Source: Embleya sp040605455 (GTDB lineage: Bacteria > Actinomycetota > Actinomycetes > Streptomycetales > Streptomycetaceae). From it: a DNA stretch of 20,046 bases. Below the pieces are notes generated by a model. That model was not told where the DNA came from and did no database searches. It saw only the letters and a list, made by a program, of their open reading frames with translations. The stretch covers positions 1 to 20,046 of the forward strand of contig NZ_JBEXCV010000158.1 of the NCBI RefSeq assembly GCF_040605455.1, in the 5' to 3' direction. How positions within the stretch are numbered: the stretch's first letter is position 1; each line of letters begins with the position of its first letter. Made by a program: the position numbers and the translations under genes. Below, one piece after another: positions 1-7,390 of the stretch.

Positions 1-399
1 CCCACGCGGGGGGCGTCCCGGCCGCGTGGGCGACCCGGGCACCAGCGGCGGCGTCGGCACGCGCGGCGCCCGAGGGTCCGGCTGCGGCCGCGACACCTGC
101 GGAGGTGTCTCCCGCATCTCGTGCGCCGACTCGCGGACCGGCGCGGTGATCGGCGGGATCTCCGAGGTCACCTCGGCGGCCTGTTCGCGGATCCGCTCCC
201 GGATGTGCCGGCCCTCGTGGTAGAGGTCGACCGGGCGCCGGGTCTCGACCGTGGGCTTGCGCGTGGACGGCGCCTCGGGCTCCCGGTCGGTCTCGGATTC
301 GGGTTCGGACTCCTCGGCCGCGCGCGCGATGCCCAGCTCGCGCGGGTCCTCGTCGTGGCGGGCATGCCGCCCGCGCGTCTCGTCCGTTTCGTCGGCCAT
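1..399 (-). CDS. Second DUF881-locus membrane protein, N-terminal part (runs off the left edge)
   Basis: The ATG at 399 is preceded by a GGGGAG ribosome site and lies 13 nt after the sbp stop. The frame stays open to base 1, so 133 residues are visible and the gene continues outside the window. All visible sequence is hydrophilic and low-complexity: first acidic/Arg-rich (MADETDETRGRH...), then a mixed stretch with an Arg/Glu-rich amphipathic segment around residues 65-95, then Pro/Arg-rich. No membrane segment or DUF881 core is seen yet. The call rests on position: DUF881-Sbp-DUF881 is the established actinobacterial order (M. tuberculosis Rv1823-1825), and the third protein there has a hydrophilic N-terminal tail. 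By inference this is a long disordered cytoplasmic tail ahead of a membrane anchor. Reality of the gene is well supported by codon use and RBS; its family membership is inferred from context. Confidence 0.7.
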   Translation of the reverse strand, partial: MADETDETRGRHARHDEDPRELGIARAAEESEPESETDREPEAPSTRKPTVETRRPVDLYHEGRHIRERIREQAAEVTSEIPPITAPVRESAHEMRETPPQVSRPQPDPRAPRVPTPPLVPGSPTRPGRPPRG

Positions 400-412
400 G
401 TGTGACTCCCCG

Positions 413-745
413 TCAGGCCCGGAAGACGTGCCGGCGGATGGCCGCCGCGTTGGAGAAGATCCGGATGCCGAGCACGACCACCACGCCGGTGGACAGCTGT
501 GCGCCGACGCCCAGTTTGTCGCCGAGAAAAACGATCAGCGCGGCGACGACCACGTTCGACAGGAACGAGACCACGAACACCTTGTCGTCGAAGATGCCGT
601 CGAGCAGTGCGCGCAGTCCGCCGAAGACCGCGTCCAGCGCGGCCACCACCGCGATGGGCAGGTACGGCTCCAGCTCGTGCGGGATCACGGGTCGGGCGAG
701 ATACCCGACCACGACCCCGAGGACCAGGCCGAGGACCGCGATCAC
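413..745 (-). CDS. sbp: Small basic protein Sbp (DUF1290), integral membrane protein
   Basis: This is a 110-residue protein starting with GTG at 745. The start overlaps the TGA of the preceding DUF881 gene in a GTGA arrangement, so translation is probably coupled. There are three hydrophobic segments: residues 1-20, about 28-45 leading into a DxVFGGLRALLDGIFDDKVF-like stretch, and about 58-105. The FGGLRALLDG...D motif and the length of about 110 are typical of the Sbp/DUF1290 family. In Bacillus subtilis sbp lies just upstream of ftsA, beside ylxW and ylxX. In actinobacteria it sits between two DUF881 genes, as here. Its biochemical role is unknown. Conserved linkage to division and envelope genes suggests a membrane complex with the flanking DUF881 proteins, which is an inference. 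Confidence 0.93.
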   Translation of the reverse strand: MIAVLGLVLGVVVGYLARPVIPHELEPYLPIAVVAALDAVFGGLRALLDGIFDDKVFVVSFLSNVVVAALIVFLGDKLGVGAQLSTGVVVVLGIRIFSNAAAIRRHVFRA

Positions 746-1773
746 TGTTTACCCTTTCGTTCGGACGGCTTCTGCGAGCCGGTCGGCGGGGCCGAACCGC
801 TCGGCGGCGGCCCGCCGCGGCCCGAAGGCGTGGCGGGCGGTGTGTTCGGCGTCGGCTTCGCCGGCGCACTCGGCGGCGGACTCGCGGGCGCGCTGCCCGG
901 TACGTCCGCGTAGCGCAGCGAGGTACCCAGCGCGGCGGGCAGCTTGAGCTTCTTCTGTGCGCTCAGGTTGACCCGGATCCCGAAGTTCTCTTGCAGCTGG
1001 CGCAGATAGCGTCCGTCCGCGCCGACCATGAACTCGACCTGCATCGGCTTCGCGTCACCGATCGCCAGGATCGTATACGGCGGAGCCAGCGGCCGGTTGT
1101 CGACCAGGATCGAGGCGCCCGCGGCGCGGATCGCCGACAGCGCGGTCAGCCGCTGGTTGTTGATCGAGATGGCCTCGGCACCGGCCTTCCACAGGCCGTT
1201 CACCAGTCGCTGGAGGTCGCGGTCCAGGATCCGGCCGTTCGCGGCCGCCTCGGCCTGGCGCGGATCGGTCGAGCCGTCCGAGTTGTCCGATCCCTTGGCG
1301 TCGTCCGCGATCACCTTCAGGCCGGGTCCCTCGACCGGGTCGGATCCGGTGAGCAGCGCGAGCAGTTGGACCCGGTCCTTGGCGCCCTTGGGCAGCGAGA
1401 CCTCCTGGATCGCGTCGACCTCGTCGCGCAACCGCTCGACGGCGGCCGTGAGCGAGTCCACCTCGGCCTCGTCGGTGTGGATCCGGTCCACCAGTTGGTG
1501 GCGCTCCCGCTCGGCCTGCGGAGCCGCGGCATGCACCTTCATCGCGGCGACCATCAAAATCATCGCGATCAGCGCGACGCCGACCACGGCCAGCACGCGG
1601 GCCAACGGGCCCTTGTTCATCCCGGTGTCGCCGCGCACCGCACGGCGGGCCGTGGCCTCCGCGTAGCCCGCGTCCAGGCTGTTCGTCATCATGTCCACGA
1701 GCAGGGACATCGAGGCGTCCGGCCGCCTGTACCGGCTCGTGCCTGGTGTCTCCCGCGATGACATGCGCCCCAT
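742..1773 (-). CDS. DUF881 (YlxW-like) membrane-anchored protein
   Basis: The protein has about 343 residues. It carries a conserved cytoplasmic N-terminal stretch, MSLLVDMMTNSLDAGYAEA, typical of the first DUF881 protein of the locus. A single transmembrane segment follows (ARVLAVVGVALIAMILMVAA), then a short coiled coil (ERERHQLVDRIHTDEAEVDSL...). The DUF881 core comes next, with VEGPGLKVIADD, LVNGLWKAGAEAISINNQRL and LAPPYTILAIGD. The C-terminus is a Pro/Ser-rich tail of about 60 residues. The ATG at 1773 was chosen because the frame above it loses conserved sequence; an in-frame ATG at 1764 is an equally good alternative, and neither has a strong Shine-Dalgarno. It overlaps sbp by 4 nt. 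The core is predicted to lie outside the membrane. The function of DUF881 is unknown; its linkage to sbp and division genes is well known. Two palindromes lie just upstream (1822-1852 and 1877-1904). Confidence 0.92.
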   Translation of the reverse strand: MGRMSSRETPGTSRYRRPDASMSLLVDMMTNSLDAGYAEATARRAVRGDTGMNKGPLARVLAVVGVALIAMILMVAAMKVHAAAPQAERERHQLVDRIHTDEAEVDSLTAAVERLRDEVDAIQEVSLPKGAKDRVQLLALLTGSDPVEGPGLKVIADDAKGSDNSDGSTDPRQAEAAANGRILDRDLQRLVNGLWKAGAEAISINNQRLTALSAIRAAGASILVDNRPLAPPYTILAIGDAKPMQVEFMVGADGRYLRQLQENFGIRVNLSAQKKLKLPAALGTSLRYADVPGSAPASPPPSAPAKPTPNTPPATPSGRGGPPPSGSAPPTGSQKPSERKGKQ

Positions 1774-1821
1774 CGTTCCATGCCCGACGGAGTGCTCGAC
1801 GCAGGGTCCGACACCGGTTCC

Positions 1822-1852
1822 GGCCGCGGATCGCAGCAGGCGATCCACGGCC
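1822..1852 (-). promoter_or_regulatory. Inverted repeat upstream of the DUF881-sbp genes (operator or leader hairpin)
   Basis: Arms 1822-1834 and 1840-1852 are complementary at 12 of 13 positions around a 5-nt spacer (core GGATCGC-agcag-GCGATCC). The repeat sits about 49 nt upstream of the likely DUF881 start and downstream of the hairpin that follows the guanylyltransferase gene. It may be an operator or a 5'-leader stem-loop. The sequence does not show which, and no regulator is encoded nearby. Confidence 0.45.
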
Positions 1853-1876
1853 GGGGAAGACCCTACAAGACCGTTG

Positions 1877-1904
1877 CCGGGCCCGCTCGGGTCGGCGGGC
1901 CCGG
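1877..1904 (-). terminator. GC-rich hairpin after the guanylyltransferase gene
   Basis: A perfect 10-bp stem (CCGGGCCCGC / GCGGGCCCGG) with an 8-nt loop begins 10 nt past the stop codon of the minus-strand gene ending at 1914. No U-tract follows, as is common for actinomycete terminators. It could terminate or attenuate transcription, so the DUF881-sbp genes may have their own promoter within 1774-1876. Confidence 0.5.
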
Positions 1905-1913
1905 AGCGTGCGG

Positions 1914-4409
1914 TCAGTCGCCCGCGTGTTCCACGACCCGGCTCCACTCGTCCAGGAGTTCGTCCGCGGCGTCGTCGTCCGGGCCCTCGGCCCACACGTG
2001 GGTGACCGCCTCGGCCGGGTCCGGCAGCACCAGCGCCCAGCGGCCGTCGGCCTCCACGACCCGCACGCCGTCGGTGGTGTCGATCTCGCGGTCGCCCGCC
2101 GCCTCCACGACCCGGCGCATGACCATGCCCTTGGCCGCCCACGGCGTCGGCACGTCCCGCCGGCGCACGTGGGCGCGCGGGATGCGCGCGTCGATCTGGC
2201 TCAGCGTCAGCTGGGTCCGGGCGACCAGCCCGATCAGCCGGACGAACGCGGCCGTGCCGTCGAAGACGGTGCTGAACTCGGGGATCACGAACCCGCCGCG
2301 GCCGTCACCGCCGAAGATCGTGTCGTCGGACATGGCCACCCGCGCGAGGTCGTCCGGCGACGTGGTGGTCCACTGCACCTGGACCCCGTGATAGGCGGCG
2401 ACCTGCTCGGCGATCCGGGTCGTGGTCACCGGCAGCGCGATCTTCCCGCCGCCGCGCTCGGCCGCGACGCAGTCCAGCAGTACCAAGAGCGCGCGGTGGT
2501 CGTCGATGATCCGCCCCCGCTCGTCCACCAGCGACATGCGCTCGCCGACCGGGTCGAACCGCACGCCGAAACCGGACTTGGAGGAGGCCACGATCTCGCC
2601 CAGCCGCAACAACCCCTCGTGCCGCTCGTCCGCGGTCTCGGTGGGCCGGGCGTCGTCCAGGCCGGAGTTGACGGTGAGTGCGTCGATGCCCAGCCGGCCC
2701 AGGATACTGGGCAGCAGCAGGGCGGCGTTGCCGTGCGCGGCGTCCACCACCACCTTGAGCCCGGACTCGGGCACGCCGGTGATGTCCAGGGCCTTCAGCA
2801 GCGAACCCGAATAACTGTCGAACGGTCGTGCGGGGAAGGTCAGTTCGCCGATCTCGCCGGGGAACGCGCGGCGATACTCCTGGCGGGAGAAGACCCGGTC
2901 GAGCTTGCGCTGGGCGGCCTGCGACAGGTCCGCCCCGCGCTCGTCGAAGAACATGATGTCCACCGAGTCCGGCACCCCCGGCGTGGTGCGGATCATGATC
3001 CCGCCGGCCGAGCCGCGCGCGGTCTCCTGACGGGCCACCGGCATCGGCACGTTCTCCAGGTCGCGCACGTTGATCGCGGATGTCTGGAGCGCGGAGATGA
3101 CCGCCCGCTTGAGCGCCCGGGCGCCGCGCGAGTGGTCACGCGCGGTGGTGACGGTGGCGCCCTTCTTGAGCGTGGTGGCGTAGGCGCCTGCCAGGCGCAC
3201 CACCAGCTCGGGGGTGATCTCGACGTTGAGGATGCCGGAAACCCCACGCGGGCCGAACAGGTACTTCTGCCCGCGCGACTCCCAGATCACCGACGTGTTG
3301 ACGACCGCGCCGGCCTCGATCGTCTTGAACGGGTAGATCCGCACGTCCCCGGAGACCAGGGACTCCTCCTCGATCAGGCACTCGTCGCCGATCACCGCGC
3401 CCTCTTCGATCCGGGCTGCGCGCATGACGTCGGTGTTCTTGCCGATCACGCAGCCACGCAGATTGGTCTGCGGGCCGATGTAGACGTTGTCGTGCACGAC
3501 CGCCTTGTGCAGGAAGGCACCGCGCTTGACCACGACGTTGGAGCCGAGCACGGTGTGCTCGCGGATCTCCACGCCGCCCTCGACCTTGGCGTAGTCGCCG
3601 ATGTACAGCGGGCCCTTGAGGACCGCGTCCCGGTCCACCTCGGCGCCCTCGGCGACCCATACGCCCGGGGAGAGCTCGAAGCCGTCGACGTCCACGTCGA
3701 CCTTGCCGGTGAGCACGTCGGCCTGCGCCTTGAGGTAGCTCTCGTGCGTGCCCACGTCCTCCCAGTAGCCCTCGGCGACGTAGCCGTAGATCGGCTTGCC
3801 CTCCTTGAGCAGCTTCGGGAACACGTCGCCCGACCAGTCCACGGACACGCCCGCGGCGACATAGTCGAAGACCTCGGGCTCCATCACGTAGATGCCGGTG
3901 TTGACGGTGTCCGAGAAGACCTGACCCCAGGTCGGCTTCTCCAGGAATCGGTCCACCCGACCCTCGTCGTCGATGATCGTGATGCCGAACTCGAGGGGGT
4001 CGGGCACCCGGGTCAGGCATACCGTGACCATCGCGCCCTTGGCCCGGTGGTACTCCACCAGCGCGGTGAGGTCGAAGTCGGTGAGCGCGTCGCCGGAGAT
4101 GACCAGGAACGTGTCGTCCTTGAGCGCCTCCTCGGCGTTCTTGACGCTGCCCGCGGTGCCGAGCGGGGTTTCCTCGTTCGCGTATGTCAGGGTCATCCCG
4201 AGTTCTTCGCCGTCGCCGAAGTAGTTGCGCACGAGCGACGCGAGGAACTGCACGGTGACCACGGTCTCGGAAAGCCCGTGCCGCTTCAGGAGCCGCAGCA
4301 CGTGCTCCATGATCGGCCGGTTCACCACCGGCAGAAGCGGCTTGGGCATGCTGGAGGTCATCGGGCGCAGGCGGGTGCCCTCGCCTCCGGCCATGACGAC
4401 GGCCTTCAT
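1914..4409 (-). CDS. Mannose-1-phosphate guanylyltransferase fused to a degenerate phosphomannomutase-like domain
   Basis: The protein has 831 residues and starts at ATG 4409 behind a strong AGGAGG. Residues 1-235 form a nucleotidyltransferase (GT-A fold) with GGEGTRLRP at 8-16, MPKPLLPV at 21-28, SGD at 105-107, FLEKPT at 155-160 and NTGIYV at 170-175. Residues 250-370 are hexapeptide left-handed beta-helix repeats. Residues 385-831 match the alpha-D-phosphohexomutase fold: FGPRGVSGILNVEITPEL corresponds to the usual FGTDGIRG start. The likely reaction is Man-1-P + GTP to GDP-mannose, supplying donors for mannosylated lipids and proteins. The mutase half looks inactive. The TASHNP serine loop reads IRTTPGVP (473-480), the DxDxDR metal loop reads DPVGER (619-624), and the C-terminal SGTEP phosphate loop is not recognisable (791-809). 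NDP-glucose activity cannot be excluded from sequence. The gene lies 112 nt downstream of the CDP-alcohol phosphatidyltransferase gene. Confidence 0.93.
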   Translation of the reverse strand: MKAVVMAGGEGTRLRPMTSSMPKPLLPVVNRPIMEHVLRLLKRHGLSETVVTVQFLASLVRNYFGDGEELGMTLTYANEETPLGTAGSVKNAEEALKDDTFLVISGDALTDFDLTALVEYHRAKGAMVTVCLTRVPDPLEFGITIIDDEGRVDRFLEKPTWGQVFSDTVNTGIYVMEPEVFDYVAAGVSVDWSGDVFPKLLKEGKPIYGYVAEGYWEDVGTHESYLKAQADVLTGKVDVDVDGFELSPGVWVAEGAEVDRDAVLKGPLYIGDYAKVEGGVEIREHTVLGSNVVVKRGAFLHKAVVHDNVYIGPQTNLRGCVIGKNTDVMRAARIEEGAVIGDECLIEEESLVSGDVRIYPFKTIEAGAVVNTSVIWESRGQKYLFGPRGVSGILNVEITPELVVRLAGAYATTLKKGATVTTARDHSRGARALKRAVISALQTSAINVRDLENVPMPVARQETARGSAGGIMIRTTPGVPDSVDIMFFDERGADLSQAAQRKLDRVFSRQEYRRAFPGEIGELTFPARPFDSYSGSLLKALDITGVPESGLKVVVDAAHGNAALLLPSILGRLGIDALTVNSGLDDARPTETADERHEGLLRLGEIVASSKSGFGVRFDPVGERMSLVDERGRIIDDHRALLVLLDCVAAERGGGKIALPVTTTRIAEQVAAYHGVQVQWTTTSPDDLARVAMSDDTIFGGDGRGGFVIPEFSTVFDGTAAFVRLIGLVARTQLTLSQIDARIPRAHVRRRDVPTPWAAKGMVMRRVVEAAGDREIDTTDGVRVVEADGRWALVLPDPAEAVTHVWAEGPDDDAADELLDEWSRVVEHAGD

Positions 4410-4521
4410 CGGTCTCGTCCTCCTATCGCGTCACACCACCCGCACCCACGGCGGAACTGCCGGGGCCGGGTGGCGTGCCTTCAGTACGTGGTGATCGCCT
4501 TGGTGTCCGGCGATCCCTGCG

Positions 4522-5178
4522 CTACCCGGCGGTCGCTGCGCGACTCGCCTTGTCCGCGGCCACGAGGCGTTTGGCCTGGGCTGCGTAGAGGACTCCTGCC
4601 CACCAGTACAGCGCAGTACCCCACCAGGCGAACGCCCATCCGAAGATCGCGGCGAGAGTTGCGACACGTCCGGTGCCGTCGCTGAGCAGCAACAGCGGGA
4701 ACGCGTACATCAGATTGAAGGTCGCGGCCTTGCCGACGAAGCTGACCGAGAGCGCGCCATAGCGGTGGCGGCGCAAAATCAGCAGTACCACGCCCATGAA
4801 CAGTTCGCGGCCCAGGATGATCGCGGTCAGCCAGATCGGCAGGATCTCGCGCCAGGTCAGGCCGACCAGGGTGGCCAGCACGTAGAGCCGGTCCGCGGCC
4901 GGGTCCAGGATCGCGCCGACCTTGCTGACCTGGTTCCACCTGCGGGCCAGCTTGCCGTCGAGGTAGTCGCTGATCCCGCTGAGCATGAGCAGCGCCAGTG
5001 CCCACAGGTCGTGCTTGGGGCCGCCGAATTCGGGCGCCAGGATGAGCCACAGGAAGACCGGGACGCCGAGCAGGCGCGCGAAGCTGAGCGCGTTGGGGAT
5101 CGTCAGGACCCGGTCGCTGGGAGCGTCCACGCCGCCGTCCCGGGGCTGCGGCGGCGCCGCGTCCACGTGGGCCTCCAC
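4522..5178 (-). CDS. CDP-alcohol phosphatidyltransferase (PgsA2-like)
   Basis: This 218-residue integral membrane enzyme has the complete CDP-alcohol phosphotransferase signature: D71, D74-G75, A78-R79, G88, D92 and D96, with spacing D-x2-DG-x2-AR-x8-G-x3-D-x3-D. These Asp residues bind two divalent metals and the CDP-diacylglycerol pyrophosphate. About six hydrophobic helices follow the family layout. The GTG at 5178 has AGAGG 5 nt upstream; an in-frame GTG four codons later is possible. The first 22 residues are a hydrophilic extension. The family transfers a phosphatidyl group from CDP-diacylglycerol to an alcohol such as glycerol phosphate or inositol phosphate. The acceptor cannot be read from the sequence. 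Placement next to the guanylyltransferase and DUF881/sbp matches Rv1822 (pgsA2) of M. tuberculosis, whose substrate I do not regard as settled. No terminator is evident before the guanylyltransferase gene, apart from a weak 7-bp inverted repeat (4436-4442 / 4467-4473). Confidence 0.92.
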   Translation of the reverse strand: MEAHVDAAPPQPRDGGVDAPSDRVLTIPNALSFARLLGVPVFLWLILAPEFGGPKHDLWALALLMLSGISDYLDGKLARRWNQVSKVGAILDPAADRLYVLATLVGLTWREILPIWLTAIILGRELFMGVVLLILRRHRYGALSVSFVGKAATFNLMYAFPLLLLSDGTGRVATLAAIFGWAFAWWGTALYWWAGVLYAAQAKRLVAADKASRAATAG

Positions 5179-5247
5179 GGGGCCTCTGCTTTCTGCCGGT
5201 GGGCCTTCTCGTACTGGGTCCGACTCGTTCGGTATGCGCTGTCCAGC

Positions 5248-6681
5248 CTAGTGACGCACGGATCCGCTGCTCACCGGGTCCGGGTCCGGGTCCGGGTCGG
5301 GCGTGGACGGCTCGGCGACCGGCTCGGCGAGCGTGGGCAGCGGGGTACGATCGCGCAGGATGCGCCAGACCAGGATCAGGGTCAGCGCGATACCGGCGAA
5401 CAGGTAGCCGTTGCCGAGCACGAACTCGATCGGCGTCCAGTGCCGTTCCCGGCCCTCGTCCCGCGGGGCGAGCCAGATCAGGCCCCAGGGTTGGAGGGTG
5501 CGCGAGCCATCCCAATCGCCGTACACGTTCAGCCGCATCGGCCACGCGGCGAAGAACACGAAGAACGTGCCGGTCAGCCACCACCACAGTGGTCGGGCGC
5601 GGGTCAGCGCGGTGTGCGCGAGAAGGACGAACGCGGGCACCACCCAGACCCAGTGATGCGACCACGAGATGGGCGACACGATCAGCGACAGGCCGCCGGT
5701 GATCACCACGCCGACCAGTTCGTGGCCGCGCAGCGAGGCGCGGGCGGCGGCCACCAGGCCGAGCGCGCCCACCAGTAGGCAAAGCAGGAACCACAGCGCC
5801 GAGGCCGCACCGCCGTCACCGAGCATCCGGGTGAACATGCCCTGCACGGACTGGTTGTTGAGGGTGCCCACGCTGAGCTTGTCGTTGACCTTGCCGCTGA
5901 TCGACGCGAGGTGCGACCAGTAGTAGACGGACGCGGTCGGCGCGGCGGCCAGGCCCACCAGGATGGTCCCCAGGAACGCGCCGCCGGCCACCGCGGCGGC
6001 CCGGAACCTGCGGGTGATCAGCAGGTAGACGATGAAGATCGCGGGGGTGAGCTTGAGCCCGGCCGCGATGCCGACCCCGATGCCCTTGTATCGGCGGCTG
6101 TCCGGGAGCCCCAGGTCGAGCACGATCAGCGCCAGGAGCAGCAGGTTGATCTGCCCCCACACGAGCGTCCACTCCACCGGCTCCAGCCACAGCACCACGG
6201 CGAAGGTGGTCGCGCTGACGCCGAACCGGCCCAGGCCGCGTCGGTAGCCGAGCATGCCCCACGCGGACCAGACCACGGCGAACAGCGACAGCAGGTTCAC
6301 GATCGCCATGAACCACTTGAGACCGGCGAAGCCCAGCGGCAGCAGGATGTAGAAGAGCAGCCCGGACAACGGCGGGTAGATGAACGGCAGTTTGTTGTCG
6401 TTCCACTTGCCGTAGTTCTCGGTATAGATCGCGTCGCCGTCGCGGAACGCGTGCGCGGCGTCGTGGTAGACGCTCAGGTCGAGCATGTGCCACATGTCGC
6501 GGCGGCCGAGGTGGGTCCACAACACCCACAGACCGAGCGACAGCGCCAGCAGGAGGCCGCCGACGAGCGCGACACGACCCGGTCGACGGGGTTCCCGGCT
6601 GCGCTCGTGCCCGAACGGGACGCGGGGCGCGAGCGTCAGGAGCTCGCGGCAGGAGGTCACGAGCACGTGGGGGAAGGACAT
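5248..6681 (-). CDS. GT87 (DUF2029) polyprenol-phosphate-mannose-type mannosyltransferase
   Basis: This membrane protein of about 477 residues has around ten hydrophobic helices. After the first helix the sequence MLDLSVYHDAAHAFRDGDAIY carries the Asp of the first outer loop that GT-C enzymes use in catalysis. YPPLSGLLFYILLP, WGQINLLLLALIVLDL, GIAAGLKLTPAIFIVYLL and SPISWSHHWVWVVP are typical GT87 blocks. Family members such as PimE-type enzymes use polyprenyl-phosphate-mannose on the outer face of the membrane; the acceptor here is unknown. The start is uncertain. ATG 6681 lacks a close Shine-Dalgarno, GTG 6699 is in frame, and codon use upstream of 6700 is no longer coding-like. The C-terminus is a hydrophilic tail with a Pro-Asp repeat. 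Upstream of the phosphatidyltransferase (69-nt gap) and the mannose donor gene, it fits a mannolipid or envelope mannan function. Confidence 0.9.
   Translation of the reverse strand: MSFPHVLVTSCRELLTLAPRVPFGHERSREPRRPGRVALVGGLLLALSLGLWVLWTHLGRRDMWHMLDLSVYHDAAHAFRDGDAIYTENYGKWNDNKLPFIYPPLSGLLFYILLPLGFAGLKWFMAIVNLLSLFAVVWSAWGMLGYRRGLGRFGVSATTFAVVLWLEPVEWTLVWGQINLLLLALIVLDLGLPDSRRYKGIGVGIAAGLKLTPAIFIVYLLITRRFRAAAVAGGAFLGTILVGLAAAPTASVYYWSHLASISGKVNDKLSVGTLNNQSVQGMFTRMLGDGGAASALWFLLCLLVGALGLVAAARASLRGHELVGVVITGGLSLIVSPISWSHHWVWVVPAFVLLAHTALTRARPLWWWLTGTFFVFFAAWPMRLNVYGDWDGSRTLQPWGLIWLAPRDEGRERHWTPIEFVLGNGYLFAGIALTLILVWRILRDRTPLPTLAEPVAEPSTPDPDPDPDPVSSGSVRH
5274..5297 (-). repeat. Four tandem copies of a 6-bp unit encoding a Pro-Asp repeat
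   Basis: CCGGGT is repeated four times head to tail and continues as CGGG. On the minus strand it encodes PDPDPDPD in the C-terminal tail of the GT87 protein. A short in-frame tandem array such as this can vary in copy number by slippage without breaking the frame. Confidence 0.8.
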
Positions 6682-6827
6682 GTCGGTCGGGGACTCCACA
6701 ACTGCACGGTTCAATGGGCGCCTGGCCGGGTGGCGCCGGGTCAGGATATCCACACGGTCGGATCGGCCCCGCCCGGTGCCTGGTTGCCGGGAACCGGCGA
6801 ATGCTCCCGAAGGCGACTCGGGATGCT

Positions 6828-7202
6828 TCAGGCCCTGGCCGGAGCCGGGGTGGTGTTGCCCGGGGCCGTTCGGCCCAGCGGTTCCGGCGGGTCGAGCGTA
6901 ACGGCTTCCGCGGTGCGACTCGCCCATTTTCGTCGGGCCGCCGGCACGCCCACCGCGATCGTGATCTGTGCAGCGAGCCCGGCCAGAGTGTACGCGTCGG
7001 CGAGCACCGGATCCCACCCGGCGAGCCAGTCGCGACCGTCGCCGTCGGGGATCTGCCGGATCAGCCCGGTCGGGACCGGGAGTTCCACCCGACGACCGGG
7101 GACCGCGACGGTCGGCGCGACCGGGGCGAGCGCGGCCGGCCCGTCCGGGATCCGGATCCGGATCCGGCCGAATCGGCGGCGGGTGGTGGCGGCCGATGTC
7201 AC
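6828..7202 (-). CDS. Uncharacterised small protein
   Basis: An open frame of about 124 residues shows strong third-position GC bias from about 7202 down to the TGA at 6828. Codons upstream of 7202 in the same frame (up to an ATG at 7286) lose that bias, so I place the start near the GTG at 7202, although no Shine-Dalgarno is seen there. The protein begins TSAATTRRRFGRIRIRIPDG. Its middle reads LPVPTGLIRQIPDGDGRDWL and DPVLADAYTLAGLAAQITIAVGVP, and its tail is Pro/Thr-rich. No signal peptide, metal motif or family signature is recognisable. The IRIRI stretch comes from a small GGATCC-type repeat (about 7149-7168). It lies 146 nt upstream of the GT87 gene on the same strand. It may be a lineage-specific hypothetical protein or a chance open frame in high-GC DNA. 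Confidence 0.45.
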   Translation of the reverse strand: MTSAATTRRRFGRIRIRIPDGPAALAPVAPTVAVPGRRVELPVPTGLIRQIPDGDGRDWLAGWDPVLADAYTLAGLAAQITIAVGVPAARRKWASRTAEAVTLDPPEPLGRTAPGNTTPAPARA

Positions 7203-7355
7203 GACCAGGACGGCGCAGTGCCGGGAGACGTCCGAGTTCGCGCCGGGTGCGACATGACGTCTCGGGCATGGACCTGATCGTGCCATCGGACGCGCCCGCC
7301 CGATTACTCCGTACTACTCCGCTTGGGTCACATTGCTGTGCTCTTGCGACGATTA

Positions 7356-7390
7356 CCGGGCATTGGTGCGGCTTCGCCGGCTACGCCCGG
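7356..7390 (-). terminator. Stem-loop at the end of the acetoacetyl-CoA synthetase gene
   Basis: CCGGGC (7356-7361) pairs with GCCCGG (7385-7390), and inside it CGGC-TTC-GCCG (7369-7379) forms a second stem. The structure overlaps the last codons and the stop (7381-7383) of the minus-strand gene. No U-tract is present, so its role as a terminator is only suggested by position. The rest of 7287-7355 shows nothing recognisable. Confidence 0.35.

Noticed and set aside
1746..4685. A very long open frame on the plus strand (979 codons)
   Set aside because: It lies antisense to the guanylyltransferase gene, has Arg/Asp/His-rich low-information translation, and no ribosome site. It is a high-GC shadow of the real gene.
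6682..6827. Possible promoter before the GT87 gene (TATCCT on the minus strand near 6740)
   Set aside because: There is no matching -35 element and no other support, so it is not listed as a feature.
7149..7168. GGATCC-type short repeat
   Set aside because: Only about three copies. It is explained by Ile-Arg codons of the small open frame rather than a repeat element.
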